NCBI RefSeq assembly: GCF_036195045.1
Contig: NZ_CP108100.1
Location: 1 to 64,000, forward strand
Origin: Streptomyces sp. NBC_00236
GTDB taxonomy: Bacteria; Actinomycetota; Actinomycetes; Streptomycetales; Streptomycetaceae
Length of the DNA stretch: 64,000 bases
Reading direction: 5' to 3'
Positions 56,412 through 64,000 of the stretch are shown in pieces. The first letter of the stretch is position 1. Each line of letters starts with the position of its first letter. Below the pieces are notes generated by a model, which worked only from the letters and a program-made list of their open reading frames with translations, was not told the origin of the DNA and did no database searches. The position numbers and the translations under genes were made by a program.

Positions 56412-56455
56412 GCGGCAGGTGCCGGCGCCCGCCGCAGGGCGTCGGCACCTGCCGC
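56412..56455. terminator. Bidirectional terminator after the beta-galactosidase
   Basis: Arms 56412-56429 and 56438-56455 (18 bases, one mismatch) with an eight-base loop, six bases after the galactosidase stop and 18 bases from the convergent SRPBCC stop. It can serve both genes. Confidence 0.8.
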
Positions 56456-56472
56456 CAGGCGCCCTGGGTGGA

Positions 56473-56928
56473 TCACCGCGGGCGGGGACCGTCCGGAGGC
56501 ACGTCGCCCGCGGCGGTCCGCTCGGCCAGCTTCTGGAACTCACCGAGGTCGTAGTTGGCCAGAACCGAGTCCAGATTGGTGAGGGCTCCCAGGTGCTCCA
56601 CGAATCCCTGGGGGTCGTATTCGATCTGGAGTGTCAGCCGGCTCGACTCGTCGCCCAGTCGGTGGAAGGTGACCACACCGGCGTGGTGGACGCCCTCCGT
56701 CGTTTTCCAGGCGATCCGGTCCTCCGCCACGACCTCGGTGAGTTCGGCGACGAAGCTCTTGTCGACCCCTGGCAGGGCGAGCTGCCAGGCGAACCGGCGG
56801 TCGTCCAGCGGATCGACACGCTGGACATGGCTCAGGAATGTGGGCCACTGCGTCACATCACTCCACAGTGCCCAGCTGATGGCCACCGGGGCCTTCATAT
56901 CTACGGTCTCGACGATCGACGAGGACAT
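56473..56928 (-). CDS. SRPBCC (START-like) family protein
   Basis: A 151-residue protein from ATG 56928 with GAAGGAG upstream. SSIVETVDMKAPVAISWALW, SDVTQWPTFLSHVQRVDPLD, FVAELTEVVAEDRIAWKTTE and GVVTFHRLGDESSRLTLQIE fit the polyketide-cyclase/dehydrase-like coenzyme Q-binding branch of the START fold, which binds hydrophobic ligands in a deep cavity. Function unknown. It follows the VOC gene with a 88-base gap containing GGGTTCG repeats. Confidence 0.88.
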   Translation of the reverse strand: MSSSIVETVDMKAPVAISWALWSDVTQWPTFLSHVQRVDPLDDRRFAWQLALPGVDKSFVAELTEVVAEDRIAWKTTEGVHHAGVVTFHRLGDESSRLTLQIEYDPQGFVEHLGALTNLDSVLANYDLGEFQKLAERTAAGDVPPDGPRPR

Positions 56929-56942
56929 GCGGACTCCTTCGT

Positions 56943-56986
56943 GGGTTCGAGGTTCGGGGTTCGGGGTTCGTGGGTTCGCGGGTTCG
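56943..56986. repeat. GGGTTCG tandem repeats
   Basis: Six copies of (G/A)GGTTCG at 56943, 56950, 56957, 56964, 56972 and 56980, spaced 7-8 bases, between the VOC and SRPBCC genes. On the transcript they read CGAACCC. Copy number may vary between strains. Confidence 0.85.
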
Positions 56987-57016
56987 TCAGCAGCGCTCGG
57001 GGCCTGCCCGGGAGGA

Positions 57017-57397
57017 TCAGCCGGGTGGGGCGAGCGTGAACGCGTGTCCGGCCGGATCGGAATAGAGGCGCGCGTCACGGGCGCCCTCGTTGTCCTTCGC
57101 GCCCAGGGGACGCGCGCCCAGGCCGACGGCCTCGCGCTCCGCCTCGTCGAGATCCTCCCGTGCCACCAGGATGCGCAGGTGAGCCTGCTGGGAATCATCG
57201 GGCCGCGGCCAGCTCGGCGGCGCGTAACCGTGGTCCCTGCGGATCGCGAGATGCACCCCCCGGTGACCCACGACCTCGACGAAATCGGGATCGTTGCCGA
57301 CGCGGACTTCCGCGTTGAGCAACATGGCGTAGAAGTCGGCCAGTTCCTTCGGCTCCGCGCAGTCCAGCACCAGCACGCTCGTCTTCGGCACTGCCAT
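57017..57397 (-). CDS. VOC family protein
   Basis: A 126-residue glyoxalase-fold protein from ATG 57397: KTSVLVLDCAEPKELADFYA, MLLNAEVRVGNDPDFVEVVG, HRGVHLAIRRDHGYAPPSWP and AHLRILVAREDLDEAEREAV, with YSDPAGHAFTLAPPG at the end, the usual DP-x-G-x-x-(F/W)-x-L signature. Metal ligands typical of VOC enzymes are only partly kept (no His at the first position), so it may bind rather than turn over a ligand, as in the glyoxalase-like branch. Probably co-transcribed with the SRPBCC gene. Confidence 0.87.
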   Translation of the reverse strand: MAVPKTSVLVLDCAEPKELADFYAMLLNAEVRVGNDPDFVEVVGHRGVHLAIRRDHGYAPPSWPRPDDSQQAHLRILVAREDLDEAEREAVGLGARPLGAKDNEGARDARLYSDPAGHAFTLAPPG

Positions 57398-57522
57398 GGC
57401 CTTCCTCCTCCTGCTTCGCGGGCGTCCGAGTTCCGGACGTCGTTCCGACTACCCGCGTCCCGAGGCAGCACACCCGCGCACTCCGACCGCGAGCGGCAGT
57501 CGGCGGCGCGACGTCGGGCGCC

Positions 57523-58350
57523 TCATGCCGCGCCCTGCCCGGGTTTCCGCCCCCAGGCCGTGAGCATGCCGGCGGACAAGGCGGCACACTCGTCCGACCT
57601 CACGTAGCGGACCGCGGCGTCGACGGCCGCGTCGTCGACCAGACCGGTGGCGAGCATCGCGGCCCTGCTGCGCTCCCAGGTGTCCTCCCAGAAGCGGCTG
57701 ATGGCACTGCCCGGCAGCAGCGGTGGCACGTGGATCTCGGCGGCGACGGACTCGAGACCCGCCCCGCGCAGCAGCTGCGGGTACGACGGAACCCAGGAGA
57801 TATCGGTGCCGATCGCGGTCTTCAGGCCCTGCCACATGGCGCGCATCACCGAGGTGTACGGCGTGCCGGGCGTCCGGTCACACGTCAGGTCGACCGCGTC
57901 GCTGAGCACCAGCACTCCCCCGGGCGCGACGAGTTCGGCCAATGCCGTGATCATGCGGTCGTGCTCGGGCAGGTGCATCAGCACGAAGCGTGCGTGGACG
58001 AGCTGGAACGGGCCGGAGGCGAAGTCAGGGAGTGTGATGTCGGCCTCCCGTACGTCGAGCCCGGGCAGGGAGCGGTCTCCGAGGAACCGTACGTCGCGGT
58101 CCACGGCGAGCACGCTCGCCACCCCGGCCTCCTGCAGCAGCCGGCAGGACACCGTGCCGGTACCGGCACCGACGTCGAGGCAGCGCCAGCCCGCGCCGGC
58201 CCCGACGGCCCTCAGGCGCGCCATGGTGATGTCGTCGTAGGCGAGGGCTCCGAAGTCGATGCGCTCCCCCTCCCCCGCCTGTTCGGGACGGAAGAACGCC
58301 TCCCCGTAGCGGCCGTCGCCTGCCGCAGCCCCGCGGGGCGTGCCGGTCAC
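57523..58350 (-). CDS. SAM-dependent methyltransferase, class I
   Basis: A 275-residue methyltransferase. GTG 58350 gives TGTPRGAAAGDGRYGEAFFR before the conserved ERIDFGALAYDDITMARLRA; GTGs nearby are alternatives. Motif I is WRCLDVGAGTGTVSCRLLQE, the acidic end of beta 2 is LAVDRDVRFL, motif II/III FQLVHARFVLMHLPEHDRMI and ELVAPGGVLVLSDAVDLTCD. The C-terminal helical part ends AGMLTAWGRKPG. Ubiquinone/UbiE-like small-molecule methyltransferase by pattern; substrate unknown. No operon partner is obvious. Confidence 0.87.
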   Translation of the reverse strand: MTGTPRGAAAGDGRYGEAFFRPEQAGEGERIDFGALAYDDITMARLRAVGAGAGWRCLDVGAGTGTVSCRLLQEAGVASVLAVDRDVRFLGDRSLPGLDVREADITLPDFASGPFQLVHARFVLMHLPEHDRMITALAELVAPGGVLVLSDAVDLTCDRTPGTPYTSVMRAMWQGLKTAIGTDISWVPSYPQLLRGAGLESVAAEIHVPPLLPGSAISRFWEDTWERSRAAMLATGLVDDAAVDAAVRYVRSDECAALSAGMLTAWGRKPGQGAA

Positions 58351-58696
58351 GCCTCCGCCCGTCCGGCCGGGTCGTCCTCGATGAGTCCCGGCGCCCGGGC
58401 GGTGAGGGGCTGGAGCAGCGGGTCGCTCGATGATTTCAAGGCATGACCTCTTCATGGGGTGGGGTGGTCCGGGCGGCCCGTCCCGAAGTTGCCGGGCCCT
58501 CCGACCCTGCCGATCCTCCCTCTGTGGCCGCCGACCCGGCTGAGGCGCGCCGCGTCGGACCGCGGAGCACCCCTTGCGCACACCGGGCAATGGACCGTGT
58601 ACGCGCTGTCACGCCTGCCGGTGGTCGGGCGGGCGGGGAGGAGGGGGCCGCTGGGCGGGCCAGCGAGTGCCGCCTCCTTTTCCGTACCCTGAAGAG
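58351..58696. other. Gap before the Sir2 gene
   Basis: About 345 very G+C-rich bases between divergent genes, presumably carrying both promoters. Open frames here show no conserved motif and I support no gene. Confidence 0.4.
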
Positions 58697-59602
58697 ATGC
58701 GTATGCGCCCCACCCTGAGCTGGGCCCCCACCGAAGACCTGCCTCCCGCCACCACCGACCTGGAGCCGGTCGCCGATGCGCTCCGCACCGGCGGTGTGCT
58801 GGTGCTCAGCGGGGCGGGAATCTCCACGGAGTCGGGCATCCCCGACTACCGGGGCGAGGGCGGGAGCCTGAGCCGGCACACTCCGATGACGTACCAGGAC
58901 TTCACCGCCGGTGCCCAGGCCCGTCGCAGGTACTGGGCACGCAGCCACCTCGGCTGGCGTACGTTCGGCCGGGCCCGCCCGAACGCCGGGCACCGGGCCG
59001 TGGCCGCGTTCGAGCGGCACGGCCTGCTCTCGGGTGTGATCACCCAGAACGTCGACGGACTGCACCAGGCCGCGGGCAGCGAGGACGCGGTGGAACTCCA
59101 CGGAAGCCTGGAACGGGTCGTATGCCTGTCCTGCGGCGCTGTGAGCCTGCGCCGCGACCTCGCCCGGCGGCTGGAGGAAGCCAATGCGGGGTTCGAGCCG
59201 GTGGCCGCAGCGATCAATCCGGATGGTGACGCCGACCTCACCGACGATCAGGTCGGGGACTTCCACGTGGTGTCCTGCACGGACTGCGGCGGCATCCTCA
59301 AACCGGACGTGGTGTTCTTCGGCGAAGCCGTGCCCCCACAGCGCGTCGAGCACTGCCGCGGTCTGGTCCGTGAAGCGGCCTCGCTGCTGGTCCTGGGATC
59401 CTCCCTGACCGTGATGTCCGGGCTCCGGTTCGTCCGCTACGCAGCCCAGGAAGGCAAACCCGTACTGATCGTCAACCAGGACCTCACCCGGGGCGATCGG
59501 CATGCCGTCACCCGCATCGCGCTCCCGCTCGGAGCGGCCCTGACGACCGTGGCCGGGCAACTGGGCATCGCCGTCGGTGAGGCGGCTGCCGGGCCTGCGT
59601 GA
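58697..59602 (+). CDS. Sir2-family NAD-dependent protein deacylase
   Basis: A 301-residue sirtuin from ATG 58697. NAD-binding: VLVLSGAGISTESGIPDYRG and ITQNVDGLHQAAGS; catalytic His in VELHGSLERVVCLSCGAV. The four zinc cysteines are in VVCLSCGAV and VVSCTDCGGIL. LVLGSSLTVMSGLRFVRYAA and PVLIVNQDLTRGD complete the Rossmann fold. Cytosolic; removes acyl groups from lysines using NAD+, for example on acyl-CoA synthetases. It stands alone and no regulator is seen. Confidence 0.93.
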   Translation: MRMRPTLSWAPTEDLPPATTDLEPVADALRTGGVLVLSGAGISTESGIPDYRGEGGSLSRHTPMTYQDFTAGAQARRRYWARSHLGWRTFGRARPNAGHRAVAAFERHGLLSGVITQNVDGLHQAAGSEDAVELHGSLERVVCLSCGAVSLRRDLARRLEEANAGFEPVAAAINPDGDADLTDDQVGDFHVVSCTDCGGILKPDVVFFGEAVPPQRVEHCRGLVREAASLLVLGSSLTVMSGLRFVRYAAQEGKPVLIVNQDLTRGDRHAVTRIALPLGAALTTVAGQLGIAVGEAAAGPA

Positions 59603-59635
59603 ACGGGTGACGGAGTCCGGTGTCGTCGCGGTCCA

Positions 59636-59760
59636 TCAGGTGCGGTCGTGATGAGTGACCTGGTGGCCGTCGGGGTCGGCGAACGTGATGGTCCGGCCGA
59701 AGGAACCCTTGATCGGTGCGGAGACGATGGTGTGACCGCCGGCGACGAGAGGAAGAGGCT
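59636..59760 (-). pseudogene. C-terminal fragment of a VOC-type protein
   Basis: Minus-strand LPLVAGGHTIVSAPIKGSFG, RTITFADPDGHQVTHHDRT is the last strand pair of a VOC protein with the D-P-D-G-(H/N) turn. A frame with ATG at 59824 gives 62 residues, but the N-terminal module is absent. Confidence 0.6.
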
Positions 59761-59844
59761 CACTACGCACCTCTTCCTCGATGAGCGACTTTTGATCGCG
59801 CGGCCATAAGCAATTCTGCTTCACTCATTCCGGGACAATGACCG

Positions 59845-59898
59845 GTGGCGTGCGGCTGGGCCGCGACGATTCGCCGTCGCGGCCCAGCCGCACGCCAC
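59845..59898. terminator. Very strong hairpin (24 perfect base pairs)
   Basis: Arms 59845-59868 and 59875-59898 are perfectly complementary around the loop ATTCGC. It lies 33 bases after the DUF6131 stop on the minus strand and before the VOC fragment, so it should terminate the DUF6131 transcript. Confidence 0.9.
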
Positions 59899-59931
59899 TG
59901 CCTTCAGCCTTTGCTTGCCGGCAGGAGGGGA

Positions 59932-60087
59932 TCAGAAGTAGTGCCTGCGTCCGCCGACCTTGCGCCCGCTGGCACCAAGGATCCACAGAACGGCACCCAC
60001 CACGACCAGCACACCGCCGATGGTCGTCAGCAAGGACATGCCGACCAGCAGGCCGATAATGAGCAGTATCGCACCGAGAAGAATCAT
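59932..60087 (-). CDS. DUF6131 small membrane protein
   Basis: A 51-residue protein, short enough to be missed: ILLGAILLIIGLLVGMSLL is one membrane helix, TTIGGVLVVVGAVLWILGAS a second, and the tail GRKVGGRRHYF is the signature ending of DUF6131. ATG 60087 is chosen because family members begin M-I-x-L-G; in-frame ATGs at 60099 and 60102 are alternatives. Function unknown; common as a stress-related hydrophobic peptide in actinobacteria. A 24-base-pair terminator follows. Confidence 0.85.
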   Translation of the reverse strand: MILLGAILLIIGLLVGMSLLTTIGGVLVVVGAVLWILGASGRKVGGRRHYF

Positions 60088-60362
60088 GTCAGTTCCCATC
60101 ATCAAGTCTCTTAGGCGATTACGAGGACGTCGCTCCGCAGCGGCTCCTTCGCACTCGACCGGTACTACCTGGCTGAGCTGGAATTGACAGCCATAAGGTT
60201 CCTGTCGCGACCATCCTCGTGCCCCGTAATTCCGCGTTCACTCGTGTCTTCCTGACGCAACCGCCTCTGTCGTCTTCGGGGGAAGCCGAATCTGCCCGAG
60301 GGCCCGACCGCATAGAATGGGCTCCACAAACAGGTCGTACGCATGAGGAGTTGGGGACCGGA

Positions 60363-60605
60363 GTGTTCGGGGGCAGGAAGAAGGAGGGCGGGCTGCCGAA
60401 GATCCCGCGGAGCGTGGATCCGCGACGGGCCCGCAGTCTGCCGGTTCCGGCCGAGACACAGGCCGACGCGCGCATGTTCATGCTGGGCGGCGACACCATG
60501 CGGGCGCTCAAGGTGATCCTGGACGCGACGGGCTACGACCTGCGCCAGGCCCGCGACATCGTGTACGCGCTGGTCCACGACATCGAGGTGCCGAGAGGGA
60601 CGTGA
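60363..60605 (+). CDS. Small conserved hypothetical protein with L7/L12-like tail
   Basis: GTG 60363 (GGAG upstream) gives 80 residues: FGGRKKEGGLPKIPRSVDPR, RARSLPVPAETQADARMFML, GGDTMRALKVILDATGYDLR and QARDIVYALVHDIEVP. The second half (A-L-K-V-I-x-x-A-T-G-x-D-L-x-x-A-R-x-I-V) resembles the L7/L12 C-terminal fold. The frame is open upstream to 60219, but that part is low quality. Convergent with tpg, 60 bases away. Confidence 0.65.
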   Translation: MFGGRKKEGGLPKIPRSVDPRRARSLPVPAETQADARMFMLGGDTMRALKVILDATGYDLRQARDIVYALVHDIEVPRGT

Positions 60606-60664
60606 GCCGGGGCGCGCCCCGGACGAGGATCCGGTTGTACCGCGCGGCGGCCGTACCTACAGAC

Positions 60665-61219
60665 CTACAGACCGAACTCGATGTGCTCGACGTCGGTGTA
60701 CTCCACCAGGAGCCCGGACGCCCGGCGGCCGCCGTCCTTGAAGTAGGTCTCCTGCAGTGCTTCGGCCGCGATGTTCTGGAGTTGTTCGTCGGTGGCGCCC
60801 TGGTCGCGTGCGTCGAAGAGGCGGGCTGCGTAGGCGGGCGGGAGCGCCACGGTGAGATGGCGCAGCCGGGCGTCGTCGGTGGAGCCGGGGGCGGCGGTGT
60901 AGCCGAAGCGTGCGCGGGTGTCGATCACGATTCCGTCGGTGGTGGCGGCCCTCCGCTTGGCCTGCGCGCGGATCTGGGGCTGCCATCGTGCGGCGACCTG
61001 ACGTTCCAGGCGTGCGGCGAGTTCTTTGCGTGGTGTTCTGATCTGGTCCTTGACGTATCGCTCGACGGTGCGCTGGCTGATCCCCAGCTGGCGGGCGGCG
61101 GCTCTGGTGGATTTCAGCTGTCTGACGAGGTAACGCATGCGCGCCCCGGCCGACTTGGGGATCGGGCGCGTGAACGCTTCGTGAACGGCCTTGTCGAGGC
61201 CGTCGGCGAGCTTTCCCAT
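60665..61219 (-). CDS. tpg: Telomere terminal protein
   Basis: A 184-residue protein of normal Tpg length: GKLADGLDKAVHEAFTRPIP, KSAGARMRYLVRQLKSTRAA, ARQLGISQRTVERYVKDQIR (HTH) and RKELAARLERQVAARWQPQI, ending YFKDGGRRASGLLVEYTDVE. Tpg is covalently attached to the 5' ends of Streptomyces telomeres and primes filling of the 3' overhangs left by replication. The ATG lies three bases after the tap stop, so translation is coupled. Its presence marks a linear replicon that carries its own end-patching functions. Confidence 0.94.
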   Translation of the reverse strand: MGKLADGLDKAVHEAFTRPIPKSAGARMRYLVRQLKSTRAAARQLGISQRTVERYVKDQIRTPRKELAARLERQVAARWQPQIRAQAKRRAATTDGIVIDTRARFGYTAAPGSTDDARLRHLTVALPPAYAARLFDARDQGATDEQLQNIAAEALQETYFKDGGRRASGLLVEYTDVEHIEFGL

Positions 61220-61222
61220 CGG

Positions 61223-63409
61223 TTACTCCCCGTTGTCGGTGCGGGTGACATGGCCGTCCTTGATGTACCGGGCGAGGTTCTCGTCCCGGCCGTGTTCCTC
61301 GTGGACGCTCTCGGCCCACAGGGTGGTCTGGGTGCCTTCGTGCTTGACCATGCCGGGGCTGACGCCGAGCCGGAAGCCGCCCGGCAGCGGTTTGCCGCCC
61401 TCGTAGGGGAGGAAGTCGAGGGGGCCGGGGCCGTCGCTGGCGTAGACGGCGCAGTCGGAAAGGACCGCGATCGGGTACTGGCCCGTGGCGTCGGCGAGTT
61501 TGAGCATCTTGCGGTGCATGTTGGTGCGGGCCTTGGAGATGACGGCAGCACGGATGTCGGGACGCCAGGTGGGGCGGGACAGGGCCCGCCAGGGTCGGCC
61601 CGGCTTCCAGCCTTCGCCGCGGGGGCGTTCACGGAGCTTGCCGAGGCCGCCCTTGACGGTGGCCTTCACCGCGGTCAGGACGGTCGCCATCTGCGGGTCG
61701 TGCTCCCAGTAACCGTCCATCGCTGTGAGGAAGTCGGCCGGGGAGAGGGCGGTGGTGACGCCGAGGTCGGCCATCGTCGCGATGTAGGCGTCGCGAAGGC
61801 GGTTGTACCAGGCGTCGAGGTAGCGGCCGTTGTCGTGACGGACGTAGGCCTCCGCCGGGGCGACCCGGTAGCCGAGTTCGACGGCGTAGGCCACGGTCGG
61901 CGTCGCGTACCAGGCAGGCCCGGTGGGGCGATCACCCCGGGGCGTGAAGGGTGAGGGAAGGCGGTCGTCCAGCTCGATGTGCGAGAGGTCGACGAGCCAG
62001 GAGCCTGGCAGTTTCGGGTCGAAGGCGGGGTGATGGAGGTGAGTGGGTGCACCGAGGCCCACCGTGGTGCCGTTGGCGGCTGCGGCGAACGCCATGTTGA
62101 CGTCGATGCCGACCACGTACCGCCTGGTGCACTCCTCGTCGGTGAGCGGGCGCGCCCAGTCGTACGCCTCTTCCATGAGCATCTGATCCGGGGTGCGCTG
62201 ATGGAAGCGCGGCAGATCGGCCAGGAGCGGGTGCCCGTCGGGTGCTTCGCACGGGGCGCAGTCCACGGGGTCGTTGCCGAGGGAGCCGGGGTTGTGCTCG
62301 CTGTGCCGCTTGCCGGCGCGGTCGGGTTCGCTCGCCCGGGTGGGCGGGTGCAGCGCCGTCATCAGCTCCAGGCCGGTGACCGCCGTCGAACCGCGGGGGG
62401 TGATCACACGAGTCGCGTAGGTGCCGAGGAGGCGTGCGAGTTCGGGGGCCGGAAGCTGCCCGGCACTGCCCCAGCTGCGGGCGTCGAGCGCGTTCCATGA
62501 CGGAATGCACAGCTGGACGCAGGCGCGGTTGCCGCCCTGGGCGGGGCGGTAGATTCGGGCCCACGGGCCGAACCCCCGGCGGGTGAGCTGCCAGTTCGCC
62601 CGGGACAGCTGCTGGATCACCCGGTGGCCTTCGGGGAGCCGCCCTGCCGTGCGTTCCTCCTCGCTGAGCTGCGGGGGCAGACCGTAGCGTTCGCACGCGG
62701 CGGGCGTCAGGACGATCAGGGGGTCGGCGTCCTTGCCGTTGCGGCTCAGCCGGGGAGCGCCCAGCTTCGCTTCGCTCAGAACCCACTCGACGAGGGCAGG
62801 GGCGGATTTGGCGGGCACGTCCAGGACGAGGCCGCCGACGCAGTACGCCGCAGCGTGCCCGTCCTCGACGTCGATGACGGCCAGGGGGCCGTTCGCGAAA
62901 CGCGGATCGGTCTCCGCCGGTGGTGTGGCGGTCTTCGCGGGCACCGGACGTCGCGGGGCCGTGCGCGTCGCCGCGGTCCGGCCGGGGGCAGGAGGAGACT
63001 GCACTTCGGGCGCGGGTGCGGCCGGAGAGGGCACTTCGGGCGGGGGCGTGGGCGCGGGCGGGGAGGGCGCTTCGGGCGGGGGTGCGGGTGCCGTCGGAGA
63101 CAGCAGTTCGGGTGCCGGTGCTCCCGGTGCTTCCGGGACGGCCGCCGGTGCCGTCGGCGGGGCAGGCATCTCGGGGTACAGCTCGGCAAGCTTGTTCACC
63201 AGTCGGGCGTAGGCCTCGCGTTGCGGCGGGCGCGGTTCCGTCCTGCCGTTCTCCCAGCTCACCACGGTCGCCCTGCGCACGCCCAGTGCGGCGGCCACCT
63301 GTTCCTGTGTCAGACCGTGAGCCTTGCGCAGACGCTCCCGTTCCTGCGGCGGCGGCAGAGGTGAGTGGTCCGCGATGAGAGCATCGACCGCATCGAACAG
63401 TTCAGACAC
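61223..63409 (-). CDS. tap: Telomere-associated protein Tap
   Basis: A 728-residue protein from ATG 63409. Residues about 20-75 form an XRE-type HTH (RLRKAHGLTQEQVAAALGVR, ATVVSWENGRTEPRPPQREA). A Pro/Ala-rich linker follows (about 80-150). The large C-terminal part (DPRFANGPLAVIDVEDGHAA, GKDADPLIVLTPAACERYGL, VVGIDVNMAFAAAANGTTVG, GEGWKPGRPWRALSRPTWRP) is characteristic of Tap, which binds telomere 3' overhangs and brings Tpg to the end. No frameshift is seen. An inverted repeat at 63455-63492 lies in its promoter and may be an autoregulatory site for the HTH. Confidence 0.94.
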   Translation of the reverse strand: MSELFDAVDALIADHSPLPPPQERERLRKAHGLTQEQVAAALGVRRATVVSWENGRTEPRPPQREAYARLVNKLAELYPEMPAPPTAPAAVPEAPGAPAPELLSPTAPAPPPEAPSPPAPTPPPEVPSPAAPAPEVQSPPAPGRTAATRTAPRRPVPAKTATPPAETDPRFANGPLAVIDVEDGHAAAYCVGGLVLDVPAKSAPALVEWVLSEAKLGAPRLSRNGKDADPLIVLTPAACERYGLPPQLSEEERTAGRLPEGHRVIQQLSRANWQLTRRGFGPWARIYRPAQGGNRACVQLCIPSWNALDARSWGSAGQLPAPELARLLGTYATRVITPRGSTAVTGLELMTALHPPTRASEPDRAGKRHSEHNPGSLGNDPVDCAPCEAPDGHPLLADLPRFHQRTPDQMLMEEAYDWARPLTDEECTRRYVVGIDVNMAFAAAANGTTVGLGAPTHLHHPAFDPKLPGSWLVDLSHIELDDRLPSPFTPRGDRPTGPAWYATPTVAYAVELGYRVAPAEAYVRHDNGRYLDAWYNRLRDAYIATMADLGVTTALSPADFLTAMDGYWEHDPQMATVLTAVKATVKGGLGKLRERPRGEGWKPGRPWRALSRPTWRPDIRAAVISKARTNMHRKMLKLADATGQYPIAVLSDCAVYASDGPGPLDFLPYEGGKPLPGGFRLGVSPGMVKHEGTQTTLWAESVHEEHGRDENLARYIKDGHVTRTDNGE

Positions 63410-63454
63410 CAGAAACCTCCCCGATCACTCTCGGACGCTACACCAAAGCACTCC

Positions 63455-63492
63455 CCAAACGAACTTTAGCCGCACATTGTTCGAGCGTTTGG
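63455..63492. promoter_or_regulatory. Inverted repeat upstream of tap
   Basis: CCAAACGAAC at 63455-63464 faces GTTCGAGCGTTTGG at 63479-63492 (two-base insertion in the right arm), 46 bases before the tap start. It could be the operator of the Tap HTH. Confidence 0.5.
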
Positions 63493-63521
63493 CGTACACC
63501 GAGGGGACCCGGGCGCATGCG

Positions 63522-64000
63522 TCAACGGGCGACAGCGGGCAGCCTGCGGGGCTCGACGCGCGCCTCCACCGCCTTGTCACCCTCGCGCCCGACCACGTAC
63601 GCGCCCTTGCCCGGGACCTCGGTCACCGCCTCCACCAGTTCCGTTCCGCGGTAGACCAGACCCACTCCGTCATCGGTGCAGTGAGAGGTCGGCAAGGTGC
63701 CGTCCGCCACGAGCCGGTGGATCAGCGGGCGCCGGCCCTCGTCCACGTCGTAGTGCACCCCGTTGCCGTAGGGAAGAAATCCCAGAGCGTTCGTGAGGGG
63801 GCGCAGTTCCGGCCCGAACGAGTCGGTCGCGCCCCCTTCGAACCAGCAGATGGATCCCGCGCTGACCCCGCTCAGTACGACGCCGGCCTGCCAGGCCCGG
63901 TACATGATCCGGTCCAGGCCATGCACCCGCCACACCGCGAGCAGGTTGGCCACCGAGCCGCCCATGACCCAGACGACATCGTGATCGAGAACCGCACCCT
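63522..64000 (-). CDS. Peptidase E (S51) family protein, 3' part
   Basis: The frame is open to the end of the window; the 5' part is outside. VVWVMGGSVANLLAVWRVHG is the family's G-G-x-x-x-x-L strand-turn, GVVLSGVSAGSICWFEGGAT carries the nucleophile Ser in S-A-G-S, and FLPYGNGVHYDVDEGRRPLI, SHCTDDGVGLVYRGTELVEA give the following conserved His/Asp regions. Peptidase E cleaves N-terminal Asp dipeptides in the cytosol; related members differ in substrate. It is convergent neither with tap nor in its operon (transcribed towards tap's promoter). Confidence 0.85.
   Translation of the reverse strand, partial: GAVLDHDVVWVMGGSVANLLAVWRVHGLDRIMYRAWQAGVVLSGVSAGSICWFEGGATDSFGPELRPLTNALGFLPYGNGVHYDVDEGRRPLIHRLVADGTLPTSHCTDDGVGLVYRGTELVEAVTEVPGKGAYVVGREGDKAVEARVEPRRLPAVAR

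Overview
The window looks like a piece of a linear Streptomyces replicon, most likely the accessory (sub-telomeric) arm of the chromosome or a large linear plasmid. Support: very high G+C with strong third-position bias, GTG/ATG starts behind GGAGG-type sites, typical Streptomyces families (MerR/TioE, LAL, ECF, PadR, DUF6338, DUF6131), and at the right end an intact tap-tpg pair (telomere-associated protein and terminal protein), which is found in actinomycete linear replicons. No rRNA, tRNA or CRISPR array was seen.

Left part (1-13.3 kb): the 3' end of a caspase-like protease gene translationally coupled to a small RyR-like gene; IS remnants and one intact IS5-type transposase around a DUF6338 membrane protein; then a minus-strand operon fxsC-fxsT-hypothetical (TIR-like protein, then a ParA-like/TIR/NB-ARC/TPR NLR-like protein) without the FxSxx-COOH precursor or radical SAM gene. 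Next comes a decayed plasmid-like block: a DEAH helicase truncated before motif VI, a frameshifted 165-residue gene, a cluster of GTCCCGAA repeats and a frameshifted zinc-finger serine recombinase.

Middle (13.4-32 kb): a PadR/membrane-protein pair; a frameshifted HTH gene and a second fragment of the same family fused to an IS110 remnant; two Imm5-like proteins divergent from a TioE/MerR regulator; a large HEAT-repeat protein; a broken type I PKS end (half DH-KR-ACP-TE) with a P450 heme-loop remnant; a RibD-type reductase; a HEAT-like pseudogene broken partly by a 20-bp tandem duplication; YCII and VOC enzymes; and a MerR regulator facing a type-B carboxylesterase across a MerR-type promoter.

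Right part (32-64 kb): a LAL regulator, TetR/enoyl-CoA hydratase pair, decayed IS5, an MBL hydrolase-carboxylesterase-RidA operon that ends in a deletion scar with a MarR fragment, a DUF4267/DUF1772/TetR cluster with palindromic operators, a 25-residue bL37-like ribosomal protein missed by length-limited gene calling, a truncated ROK gene, an ECF sigma factor fused through a transmembrane helix to a CAP domain, an FAD-dehydrogenase pseudogene, a zinc alcohol dehydrogenase/TetR pair, a DEAD-box RNA helicase with a perfect leader hairpin, a Tat-exported beta-galactosidase with an inserted LamG domain, SRPBCC/VOC/methyltransferase/Sir2 genes, DUF6131, tpg-tap, and a partial peptidase E.

About ten loci carry single-base or short frame changes, often in C/G runs. 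Either this arm is heavily decayed or the assembly has homopolymer errors; raw reads would decide.
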